Shown here piece by piece: positions 1 through 6,804 of a DNA stretch of 7,206 nucleotides. The stretch's first letter is position 1, and every line of letters starts with the position of its first letter. The notes under the pieces were generated by a model. That model did no database searches and was not told the DNA's origin. It saw only the letters and a program-made list of their open reading frames with translations. Location of the stretch: assembly GCA_034439915.1 (NCBI GenBank), contig JAWXBI010000034.1:1-7206 (forward strand). Reading direction: 5' to 3'. The position numbers and the translations under genes were made by a program. This DNA is from JADJLQ01 sp034439915. GTDB taxonomy: Bacteria; Bacteroidota; Bacteroidia; Chitinophagales; Saprospiraceae.

Positions 1-643
1 ATTCCAATTCAAATTCAACTCTTACCGGAGTGATTTCGCTGACTCCTTTTTGAGAATTATAATTAAGCCTTACCATCAAAGGGAAAGAACAGTTTTCAAT
101 GATAATTCTGTTGGTGCCCTGGACAAAGGAGTTGCCGGTGGATGAGGTGACGTTATGCCCGCTCAATAGCGATCGCGTACCCAGGTAGATCTCTACCCGT
201 TCCTGGCGTTCATCCGGTTTGTCAAACTGAACGGACAAGGTATTGACTGTTTGGATGAGTTTATATTTTTTTTCCAGGATTTCCTGAATAAATACATCAT
301 TTTTCCATTCAGCCAGTTTACCGGAGGTCACGGTATTGGTCTCTTTGTTCATCTCGTGTAAGGTGCCCTCTCCATGCCGCAAACCAGTTTTGAACTCACC
401 AACATAATAGGATCCGTCCTCATATACATATTTTCCCGAACCATGAGGGACCCCGTCTTTAAACTTCCCCTGATAGGTCTCGATGCCCCGGGCCGTACCT
501 TCTCCGTTGGCCAGGCGGTTTTTACATTCCCCTTCATAACTTTCCTGAAGTTTAATGGAAAGTACTTTACAATTTGAGGTTTGTTTTTGCCCAAATCCCA
601 CATTGGTCAAAAGCATTAACATATTTAAAAGTAGAATTTTCAT
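1..643 (-). CDS. Secreted MORN-repeat protein (N-terminal 214 residues, cut by window edge)
   Basis: The minus strand is open from an ATG at 643-641 to the left edge with no stop, so the C-terminus is missing. Residues 1-18 (MKILLLNMLMLLTNVGFG) form a signal peptide with cleavage likely just before Gln19, so the product should enter the periplasm or go further. Three MORN-type repeats follow: YEGECKNRLANGEGT at 36-50, YQGKFKDGVPHGSGKY at 57-72 with a trailing EDG, and YVGEFKTGLRHGEGT at 80-94. They match the YxGxxxxGxxxGxG pattern. Residues 95-214 are not MORN-like and I do not recognise them; a Lys/Glu-rich stretch (112-130) leads into probable beta-rich sequence. MORN repeats form beta-hairpin scaffolds, and in Bacteroidota secreted ones are common but mostly of unknown role. 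The gene is divergent from the SusC operon and no functional link is shown. The MORN call is firm; the function is unknown. Confidence 0.85.
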   Translation of the reverse strand, partial: MKILLLNMLMLLTNVGFGQKQTSNCKVLSIKLQESYEGECKNRLANGEGTARGIETYQGKFKDGVPHGSGKYVYEDGSYYVGEFKTGLRHGEGTLHEMNKETNTVTSGKLAEWKNDVFIQEILEKKYKLIQTVNTLSVQFDKPDERQERVEIYLGTRSLLSGHNVTSSTGNSFVQGTNRIIIENCSFPLMVRLNYNSQKGVSEITPVRVEFELE

Positions 644-709
644 TTTTTCAATGGATTTATGAACAAATAACGCTTTTATTAACCTTTTTGCCAAAAAATT
701 TAAAAAATC

Positions 710-722
710 ACCCAAAATGGGT
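710..722. repeat. Short perfect inverted repeat ACCCA-AAA-TGGGT
   Basis: ACCCA at 710-714 and TGGGT at 718-722 are exact inverted copies around a 3-bp AAA spacer. It stands out as the only GC-containing symmetric element in an otherwise A/T-dominated intergenic stretch. It could be a small operator for a dimeric regulator or merely chance; at 5 bp per arm, chance is a real possibility. Confidence 0.3.
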
Positions 723-762
723 TACTAAAGCAGCATTTGTTTTTATGATTTCGTTGACTTTG

Positions 763-796
763 AGTTAAGAAATTTAAGATTTCTGAACTTTTTTTT
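763..796 (+). terminator. Hairpin followed by T-tract in the leader of the SusC operon (terminator- or attenuator-like)
   Basis: Positions 763-773 (AGTTAAGAAAT) pair with 779-789 (ATTTCTGAACT) in an 11-bp stem with one mismatch (A767/G785) and a 5-nt loop (TTAAG, 774-778). Eight T residues follow at 789-796. This has the form of an intrinsic terminator acting on the plus strand, although the stem is A/T-rich and so weak. It ends about 30 bp before the SusC start, and no plus-strand gene lies upstream that would need terminating. That leaves three readings: an attenuator in the operon's own leader, a barrier to readthrough antisense to the MORN gene, or a DNA-level operator with dyad symmetry. 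Sequence alone cannot separate these. Confidence 0.4.
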
Positions 797-826
797 ACTT
801 TTACGTCGAAACTTTAAAATTTTATA

Positions 827-3800
827 ATGAAAAGACTTACTCTAACCTTCGCTGCTGTGCTATTGGCTGTGGTCATGACCATGGCTCAACGTACAGTTAC
901 CGGCAAGGTCACAGAGGCTTCCGGAGAGCCCTTGATCGGTGCCAACATTTATTTAAAAGGTACTACTACCGGTACCACTACTGATATTGATGGATCGTTT
1001 TCCATTGATGTCCTTAATGAAACCACCGTTTTAGTTTTTTCTTACATTGGTTATACAGACGAGGAGATTTTAGTCGGCAACCGGCAAACCATTGACGTGA
1101 TACTTGCCGAAGGTATTACCCTGGCAGAAACTGTTGTCACCGCGCTTGGCATCAGTAGATCTCAAAAATCACTTACTTATTCTGCGCAACAGGTGAATGC
1201 AGACCAACTGCGTCAGATTCCTGCCACCTCTGTCAATAATGCCCTTAGTGGTAAAATTGCAGGAGTCCAGGTAAGAAGCCAGTCAACGGTCGCCCTTGGC
1301 CGGGATGCATCTATCCGGATCCGGGGTGCAGGTTCCCTCAATGACAAACAACCTCTTTATGTGGTCGATGGAACTCCTGTGGCTAGTGCCCAGGATATTT
1401 CGGTGGACGACATAGAGGCCATGACCGTACTAAAAGGACCCAGCGCTACAGCACTGTATGGACAGCGCGGTGATGCCGGCGTCATCGTCATCCAGACAAA
1501 AAAAGCTACAAACAAGCAAAACCTGGGTATCGAAATCAATTCAGGTACCTTTTTCGACAAAGTTTACATCCTGCCTCGCTACCAAAACTCGTACGCAGGG
1601 GGTGGCGCTGCGGACCTGATCGAATTCAACTGGAAACAAGGTATGCCTGATGAATGGAAAGTATTTGAAGGAAAATATCACCACGATTATTCGGACGACG
1701 CTTCATGGGGCCCCAGAATGGTTGGACAGGAATATATTCCCTGGTATTCATGGTATGTAGGTACCCCGGCCTTCGGCCAGACCGCTAAACTTGTGCCACA
1801 ACCTAATAATATCCGCGATTTTTATGGTACTGGCGTCACGCTCAACAATAATGTTAGCCTGAGCAAAGGGGGAGAAGGATATAACGTTAGACTTTCTTAT
1901 ACCAATCAGAATATAAAAGGTTTGCTGCCTTATTCCGGTGCCAATAAAAACACCATCAACACCAGCGCTAGATTCGACCTGGGCAAATACCTGACCGCCT
2001 CTACCAATATCAACGTATCCAACTGGGTGGTCAATGGCCAGTTTGATGATGGATATGCTAATCAGTCCTCAGGATCTTTCAATCAGTGGTTCCACCGCGA
2101 CCTGGACCTGGACAAAATAAAAGAATACCAGGGTATGAAGTCCCCGGAAGGCATCCTGTCCTCCTGGAATCACAACAATCCAGGCAACTATCTCAGCAGC
2201 CCGCTTTCTTTTTATGGTGGAAACTACTGGTATAATTTTTACGATTTTTTTGATAATATCGACCAGAGTTCCAAACGAACCCGCTTGTTCGGAGATGTAA
2301 GTCTCACATTCAAACCCTTTAGAGACTTTACCATCCAGGGTTGGGCCAGGAGGAACCAAATCGAAGTGGTCAATGAAGGATTCGGGCGCGGCATTCTTGA
2401 AAATAGTGCCACACAGACCGGATTCAAATCCTATTATTATTACAACCAGGGCTATTATGAACCTACCAATGGCGCCCCGGGTAAGGAGGACAACTATGAA
2501 GTCCTGGCTTCCTACCATAAACGTTTCGGGGAACTCTCATTTGATGTCAAAGGCGGTGGGAATATTCGTAAAGTACAGTTTTCGAGTATTTCAGGGGCTA
2601 CGGTGGATGGTCTTTCCGTACCTGACCTGTTTACCCTTTCCAATTCGAGGACAACTCCGATTACCTTTGGCAGTGGACGTTCTTTCAAACGCGTAAACAG
2701 TCTTTATGGTACGGGTACCCTGGGTTACAAAGACTTCCTCTATATTGACTTTGCAGCTCGTAACGACTGGAGCAGCGCACTTCCTAAGGACGCCAACTCC
2801 TATTTTTACCCATCCATAGGGATAAGCTTCCTCTTCAGTGAATTGCTTGGAATCAAGGACCTTTCTTTTGGAAAAATCAGAGCCAGCTGGGCCCAGGTCG
2901 GATCTGACCTGGATGCTTACCAACTTGCCCTGAATTATGGCGTAAACTCCAACCAGTGGAACGGGGCTTTCCTCATGGGCACTCCGGATGCCCTGGTAGA
3001 TCCCAATATCCGTCCCTCCCTTTCTTCCGCCTATGAAGGAGGTATCGATCTAAAATTCTTCAGCAATCGCCTGGGAATTTCCGGTACGTATTATAAAGAA
3101 AATAAGATCGACGAGATCCTCAACGTACCGGTTTCAGCGACCAGTGGCTTTGCCTCTAAGAACATCAACGCTGGCCGGGTGGAACGGGACGGGGTTGAAC
3201 TTACCCTGGATGTAAACCCGATTTCCACCAAGAAAGTAAACTGGAATCTGACTTTTAACTGGGCTAAAAACACAACCAAAATTATCGACCTGGCAGATGG
3301 CATAGATGCCATCATCCGGGAAACGGGGACTTTCGGTGCCAGTTCCGGCGCTCGCCTGGTACACCAGGTCGGCCAGGAATGGGGCCAGGTTCGCGGTGGT
3401 GGCATCAAACGCAATGGTGCTGGGGTTGCTATCCTGGATGCTTCGGGTCTTTTCATAAACGTGCCTGATACCTATTTCGGATCTGTTCTGCCAGATTTTA
3501 CTGGAGGCATCCTTAACGAAGTGAACGTGGGCAATTTCTTCGCCAACTTCAACATCGATTTCTCCAAAGGAGGCGTATTCTATTCCCTGTCCGACCATTG
3601 GGGTAAATTCTCAGGTCTCTTTGAAGCTACCGCTGAACTCAATGACAAAGGCAACCCTAGCCGGGATGCCGTAGCGGTTGGGGGAGGGGTGCATGTCACC
3701 GGTGTTGACGCTGAAGGTAAAGCAGTCGATACCTATGTTGACGCCCAGACTTACTGGCATCAGTTCAGGAATAAGAGTATTGCCGAAGACAATATCCATG

Positions 3801-4033
3801 CGTTGGATTTTGTAAAACTGAGAGAGGTTAATATTGGTTATAAAGTGCCTACCCAGAAAATAGGCATCAAATACATCAAGAATTTGGTGGTATCCTTTAT
3901 CGCACGCAACCCATGGCTCATTTCATCCAAGACCAAAGACTTCGATCCTTCCGAGATTGGCCAGAGTTATGGTGAAAACGGCCAGTTCCCAGGAACCCGT
4001 TCCTTTGGCTTTAACGTAAAGATTGGCTTCTAA
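827..4033 (+). CDS. SusC/RagA-family TonB-dependent outer-membrane transporter
   Basis: This 1068-residue protein has the full SusC-family layout and normal length. Residues 1-20 are a signal peptide (cleavage near TMA|Q). Residues 22-96 form a carboxypeptidase-regulatory-like domain (TVTGKV, EPLIGANIYLKGT, TDIDGSFSI, FSYIGY), the N-terminal extension typical of SusC. A TonB-box-like ETVVTALG sits at 101-108. The plug spans about 120-225, with IRIRGAGSL, PLYVVDGTPV and VLKGPSATALYGQRG. The rest is the 22-strand barrel, including SWGPRMVG, PQPNNIRDFYGTG and the terminal GTRSFGFNVKIGF ending in Phe, as outer-membrane barrels usually do. It should import a glycan or peptide-like ligand in a TonB-dependent way, together with the SusD-like partner encoded 12 nt downstream. 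The start at 827 is chosen because it gives the signal peptide directly and is preceded by A/T-rich sequence. Substrate is unknown. No frameshift or internal stop is seen. Confidence 0.96.
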   Translation: MKRLTLTFAAVLLAVVMTMAQRTVTGKVTEASGEPLIGANIYLKGTTTGTTTDIDGSFSIDVLNETTVLVFSYIGYTDEEILVGNRQTIDVILAEGITLAETVVTALGISRSQKSLTYSAQQVNADQLRQIPATSVNNALSGKIAGVQVRSQSTVALGRDASIRIRGAGSLNDKQPLYVVDGTPVASAQDISVDDIEAMTVLKGPSATALYGQRGDAGVIVIQTKKATNKQNLGIEINSGTFFDKVYILPRYQNSYAGGGAADLIEFNWKQGMPDEWKVFEGKYHHDYSDDASWGPRMVGQEYIPWYSWYVGTPAFGQTAKLVPQPNNIRDFYGTGVTLNNNVSLSKGGEGYNVRLSYTNQNIKGLLPYSGANKNTINTSARFDLGKYLTASTNINVSNWVVNGQFDDGYANQSSGSFNQWFHRDLDLDKIKEYQGMKSPEGILSSWNHNNPGNYLSSPLSFYGGNYWYNFYDFFDNIDQSSKRTRLFGDVSLTFKPFRDFTIQGWARRNQIEVVNEGFGRGILENSATQTGFKSYYYYNQGYYEPTNGAPGKEDNYEVLASYHKRFGELSFDVKGGGNIRKVQFSSISGATVDGLSVPDLFTLSNSRTTPITFGSGRSFKRVNSLYGTGTLGYKDFLYIDFAARNDWSSALPKDANSYFYPSIGISFLFSELLGIKDLSFGKIRASWAQVGSDLDAYQLALNYGVNSNQWNGAFLMGTPDALVDPNIRPSLSSAYEGGIDLKFFSNRLGISGTYYKENKIDEILNVPVSATSGFASKNINAGRVERDGVELTLDVNPISTKKVNWNLTFNWAKNTTKIIDLADGIDAIIRETGTFGASSGARLVHQVGQEWGQVRGGGIKRNGAGVAILDASGLFINVPDTYFGSVLPDFTGGILNEVNVGNFFANFNIDFSKGGVFYSLSDHWGKFSGLFEATAELNDKGNPSRDAVAVGGGVHVTGVDAEGKAVDTYVDAQTYWHQFRNKSIAEDNIHALDFVKLREVNIGYKVPTQKIGIKYIKNLVVSFIARNPWLISSKTKDFDPSEIGQSYGENGQFPGTRSFGFNVKIGF

Positions 4034-4045
4034 AAAAAATCAAAT

Positions 4046-5506
4046 ATGAAAAAATCATTTAAATTTATATTCACTGTAGCGGCGGCTGTCCTATTCAGTA
4101 CCTGCTCCCTTTCTGATTTTGGTGATCTCAACCGGAATCCGAATGCTACTACCATACCGGTGACCTCCGCCCTCCTGACCAACGTGTTGTCTGGACTGGG
4201 TGGTTGGACCCTGGGAATGAATGAAGGGCTTTACTGTCAGTATTTTTCTGAGACTCAGTACACCGATGCTTCCCTTTACTCCGTCATCCAGATCAATTTT
4301 ACGGGCAACTATTCAGGTGCCATGTACGACCTGCAGAATATCATCGACAACAATACCAATCCGGGTACCAAAGATGAGGTCCTGGCCAACGGCTCCAACG
4401 CCAACCAGATCGCAGTGGCCCGTATCCTTCTGGTTTACCACTATATTCACCAAACCGACCGTTTTGGCGATGTACCCTACAGCGAAGCACTCAAGGGCGA
4501 TGCCAAACCGGCCTACGATACCCAATTGGATATCTACAAAGGTTTTTACAAAGAACTTAAAGAAGCCATTGCCCAATTTGACAATGGCCTGTCAGCTCAA
4601 GGTGATATTCTTTTTAATGGCGACAAAGCCAAATGGAAAAAGTTTGCCAATTCCCTGAGGCTGGTGCTTGCTATGCGCTTGTCCAAAGCGGATCCCAATC
4701 TGGGCAAGGCAGAATTCGCCGCAGCCTTTTCCGATCCGGCAGGCTACCTCGCTTCTGCATCGGAGGATGTGACCGTCCATTACCCGGGTGCTGCTTTTAA
4801 AAATCCCTGGTTTAATTTATACGACGGCAGAAAGGACTATGCGATCAGCACGGTGATGGTAGATCAATTGAAAGCATGGAATGACCCACGTCTCCAGGCT
4901 CTGGGTAATCCCAATCCCCAGGGAATTGTTAAGGGGATTCCTTACGGGCTTACCCGAGATGCAGCAATTGCCTTCACCAATGCCAATCCAGACTGGTCCC
5001 AAATCCTGGCCACCAAATGGCGGACTCAGAGTTCCCCCTTGGTCGTTCTTTCTGCTTCCCAGATCCTGTTGACGATAGCAGAGGCTATTCACCTCGGATG
5101 GGTAACCGGCAATAAGTCGAAGTTTTATACTGATGGCATCAAGGCCTCCTGGGAAAGATGGGAAGTGTACGATGAACAACGTTTCCTGGGGTATATCTCT
5201 CCGTCTCAGACCGGGACCGATCTGATCGCCCTGACGGGGGCTGCCAGTGACCTACAAAAAATCAATCTTCAGAAATGGGCTGCTATCTATCCGGATGGAA
5301 GGAGTGGCTGGACAGAATGGAGGAGGACCAATACTCCAGTTCTGACACCGACCCCTTCAGCGGTAAGCGCTTCCAAACAGATTCCAAGACGATTCTCTTA
5401 TCCTTCAGTGGAGTATAACCTGAACCGGGAAAACCTGGATGCCGCTCTCGGACGCCTGGGTGCTGCAGATAACCAGGACGGCCGGGTATGGTGGGATAAA
5501 CAATAA
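4046..5506 (+). CDS. SusD/RagB-family outer-membrane lipoprotein (SusD-like_2 type)
   Basis: The 486-residue product is the predicted lid and ligand-capture partner of the preceding transporter. A lipoprotein signal peptide ends in LFSTC, with Cys20 as the lipidation site; the acidic residues shortly after it (SLSDFGD) fit outer-membrane or surface placement. Family hallmarks run through the protein: DLNRNPN at 27-33, TDRFGDVPYSEAL at 137-149, a GDKAKWKKFANSLRLVLAMR helix at 192-211, SQILLTIAEAIHLGW at 338-352, YTDGIKASWERW at 361-372, GWTEWRRTNTPVL at 421-433 and IPRRFSYPSVEYNLN at 446-460. These point to the SusD-like_2 branch (PF12771 type) rather than classical SusD. TPR-like helices should contact the SusC barrel. 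The gap after the SusC stop is 12 nt, so the two are co-transcribed. No Shine-Dalgarno sequence is seen. The protein looks complete; the ligand is unknown. Confidence 0.95.
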   Translation: MKKSFKFIFTVAAAVLFSTCSLSDFGDLNRNPNATTIPVTSALLTNVLSGLGGWTLGMNEGLYCQYFSETQYTDASLYSVIQINFTGNYSGAMYDLQNIIDNNTNPGTKDEVLANGSNANQIAVARILLVYHYIHQTDRFGDVPYSEALKGDAKPAYDTQLDIYKGFYKELKEAIAQFDNGLSAQGDILFNGDKAKWKKFANSLRLVLAMRLSKADPNLGKAEFAAAFSDPAGYLASASEDVTVHYPGAAFKNPWFNLYDGRKDYAISTVMVDQLKAWNDPRLQALGNPNPQGIVKGIPYGLTRDAAIAFTNANPDWSQILATKWRTQSSPLVVLSASQILLTIAEAIHLGWVTGNKSKFYTDGIKASWERWEVYDEQRFLGYISPSQTGTDLIALTGAASDLQKINLQKWAAIYPDGRSGWTEWRRTNTPVLTPTPSAVSASKQIPRRFSYPSVEYNLNRENLDAALGRLGAADNQDGRVWWDKQ

Positions 5507-5535
5507 TTATTAATCTCAAACACAATACAATTAAT

Positions 5536-6477
5536 ATGAAATTCAAATATATATTCGGTCTCCTTGCCTTGCTTGGTTTTGCCTCCTGCATTGAGGAAGG
5601 CACAAATGCCATTGAAGGATTCGGGGGCAACTACGTTAGAATTTCCGGTGCGGATAATGAACTAAATGCCATCGGTTTTAGCGCCAAACCCGGATCGACC
5701 ACTTTACCCTTATTCACGGTGCAGCGCGATGCCACTTCTGAAGATAATCTGAATACTTCTGTGGAGGTTCAACTAGCCCTGGACCCCACGTTGATCGCGG
5801 CATACAATACAGCCAACGGCACGAACTTCATTGACATGCCTGCAAATCTGTATACCCTGAAATCGCTTAAAGTGACTTTCGGCCCGGGCGAATTCGCTAA
5901 AAAGGTCACCATCACCGTGGATCCTTCCACCTTTGATTTGAGTAAATCCTATGCCATTGGTATAAAAATAGCTTCTTCTTCCAACGGATACAGCATTGTC
6001 GAATCGGCTAAAAGCGGTCTTTTCAATATCCTGGTGAAAAATGATTACGACGGGATTTATAAAGTGACCGGAACCATGGTAGACTACGTCAGTGCTGCTT
6101 TAACGGGATATTTTCCAATGAATTATCATTTGGTCACTTCCGGTGCAGTCACGGTTGACGGTTATGATCCGGATGTATGGCATGCCCCCTTCGTTCCCAT
6201 TTATAGCGGTACCGCGGTTTCCGGCTATGGCTCTTTCAGCCCGGTTTTTACTTTTGATCCGACTACAAATAAAATAATAAGTGTTACCAATTATTATGGA
6301 CAACCAGCTGGAAATACTCGTTCTGCTGAAATAGATCCCTCCGGTATCAATAAGTTTAACGCCAACGACCACAGTATTGATGTCAAATTTTTTATGAAAC
6401 AAACAAGTGTTGTCCCGGCAGCTCCGCATATCCGGGTGGCATTCGATTGGCATATGGAATATATCGGCCCCCGGTAG
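5536..6477 (+). CDS. DUF1735 (BT_3987-N-like) domain surface lipoprotein
   Basis: The 313-residue product starts with a short lipoprotein signal peptide ending GFASC (Cys18), followed by IEEG. Acidic residues just after the Cys resemble the lipoprotein export signal that sends Bacteroidota lipoproteins to the cell surface. Residues about 40-168 look like the DUF1735/BT_3987-N domain: an opening strand, then VQRDATSEDNLNTSVEVQLA, an AYNTANGTNF segment, a P-x-x-L-Y-T-L block, VTFGPGEFAKKVTITVD, and Y-A-I-G-I-K-I. A second beta-rich domain begins at NDYDGIYKVTGTMVDY (169-184) and runs to the terminal DWHMEYIGPR, a common ending for this type of lipoprotein. There is no catalytic domain. Standing third after SusC and SusD, it is best read as an accessory ligand-binding protein, by analogy with surface glycan-binding proteins; binding is inferred, not shown. 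The 29-nt gap after SusD, with no terminator, supports one operon. The family call is from recognition only. Confidence 0.82.
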   Translation: MKFKYIFGLLALLGFASCIEEGTNAIEGFGGNYVRISGADNELNAIGFSAKPGSTTLPLFTVQRDATSEDNLNTSVEVQLALDPTLIAAYNTANGTNFIDMPANLYTLKSLKVTFGPGEFAKKVTITVDPSTFDLSKSYAIGIKIASSSNGYSIVESAKSGLFNILVKNDYDGIYKVTGTMVDYVSAALTGYFPMNYHLVTSGAVTVDGYDPDVWHAPFVPIYSGTAVSGYGSFSPVFTFDPTTNKIISVTNYYGQPAGNTRSAEIDPSGINKFNANDHSIDVKFFMKQTSVVPAAPHIRVAFDWHMEYIGPR

Positions 6478-6507
6478 TCCGACCTAAAAATGAAAATACT
6501 ACAGCTT

Positions 6508-6529
6508 CTGGATATTCCAGGTTTTTTTT
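6508..6529 (+). terminator. Weak hairpin and T-tract just after the third operon gene
   Basis: CTGGA (6508-6512) and TCCAG (6516-6520) form a 5-bp stem with a 3-nt loop, followed by G and eight T residues (6522-6529). It lies 30 bp after the lipoprotein stop codon and has the form of a minimal intrinsic terminator. The stem is short, so termination may be partial. The right arm can instead pair with CCTGG at 6533-6537, through CCAGG at 6517-6521, across the T-tract, giving a competing fold. Confidence 0.4.
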
Positions 6530-6583
6530 AATCCTGGTAAACCGATCTGCACTTAATTTAAAAAGTTTACTCTACTTAGTATG

Positions 6584-6616
6584 AAAAAAGGCCCCGGATT
6601 AAAAGGGGCCTTTTTT
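6584..6616 (+). terminator. Strong intrinsic terminator of the SusC-SusD-DUF1735 operon
   Basis: AAAAAAGGCCCC at 6584-6595 and GGGGCCTTTTTT at 6605-6616 are perfect inverted repeats of 12 bp around a 9-nt loop. The GC core is six base pairs and the 3' arm ends in six T residues, continued by CTTT. The A-tract on the left arm makes it symmetric, so it could also work on the minus strand. It closes the upstream operon and isolates the second SusC-type gene, whose start is 188 bp further on. Confidence 0.93.
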
Positions 6617-6804
6617 CTTTGATTTTCAACCTAATGGAAAATTTACTATAATCGGCAAATAAATTTTTTTTACCAACTTGATGACTACTAAAACAGACTA
6701 TTTTAATTATTTTTCTTAACAGTATCGTTCACATCATTCAGAATGTAATCGTTATCTTTCTAACGGTTTTCTAACCTGACTAAATCATTTTTTAAGCTAT
6801 TTAT
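6617..6804 (+). promoter_or_regulatory. AT-rich leader and putative promoter region of the second SusC-type gene
   Basis: Together with the terminators, the stretch 6478-6804 has no gene. After the strong terminator, this 188-bp part must contain the promoter for the gene at 6805. The best Bacteroidota-like candidate is TTG at 6678-6680, then 18 bp, then TATTTTAA at 6699-6706, a partial TAnnTTTG match that would give a leader of roughly 90 nt. A TATAAT string also occurs at 6647-6652, without a well-spaced -35 partner. Short repeats are present: ATCGTT at 6724-6729 and 6748-6753, and TCTAAC twice with an 11-bp period around 6758-6774. These may be chance. I see no riboswitch, tRNA or small ORF worth calling. 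Confidence 0.35.

Larger units (their letters stand above)
644..826. promoter_or_regulatory. Divergent AT-rich intergenic region between the MORN gene and the SusC operon
   Basis: This 183-bp gap must hold the promoters of both the leftward MORN gene and the rightward SusC operon. It is far richer in A and T than the flanking genes. I looked for the Bacteroidota promoter pattern (TTTG or TTG, 17-23 bp, TAnnTTTG). For the plus strand, TACTTTTA at 796-803 matches TAnnTTTG except the last base, but no TTG lies at the right distance. TGACTTTG at 755-762 is also one base off, with TTTG at 736-739 only 15 bp upstream. For the minus strand, TTG (complement of 692-694) lies 20 bp from GTTATTTG (complement of 664-671). 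None is convincing alone. Neither gene has a Shine-Dalgarno sequence; the bases before the ATG at 827 are A/T only, which is usual in this phylum. Confidence 0.4.

Noticed and set aside
349..603. Minus-strand 84-codon open frame inside the MORN gene
   Set aside because: It is a shifted frame of the same strand; the MORN pattern and signal peptide lie in the frame starting at 643.
374..768. Plus-strand open frames at 374-577 and 574-768 over the MORN gene and the intergenic region
   Set aside because: The first lies wholly inside the minus-strand MORN gene and the second overlaps its signal-peptide end. Neither shows a recognisable domain, and the minus strand has a clear signal peptide and MORN repeats.
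2069..3598. Long antisense open frames opposite the SusC gene (for example 2069-2518 and 3134-3598)
   Set aside because: They are opposite a well-supported SusC reading frame, lack family motifs, and are expected as shadows of a coding sequence of moderate GC.
4221..4658. Plus-strand 145-codon open frame overlapping the SusD gene
   Set aside because: It is a shifted frame with a biased Thr/Pro/Ser-rich composition and no domain; the SusD motifs lie in the main frame across the same bases.
5502..5511. AATAATTATT palindrome at the SusD stop codon
   Set aside because: A simple A/T palindrome covering the stop codon is expected by chance in this AT-rich gap, and no T-tract or stable stem follows it.
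6490..6531. Tiny open frame MKILQLLDIPGFF between the lipoprotein gene and the terminator
   Set aside because: Thirteen residues, overlapping the weak hairpin and its T-tract, with no supporting start signal or conservation evidence. Probably chance.
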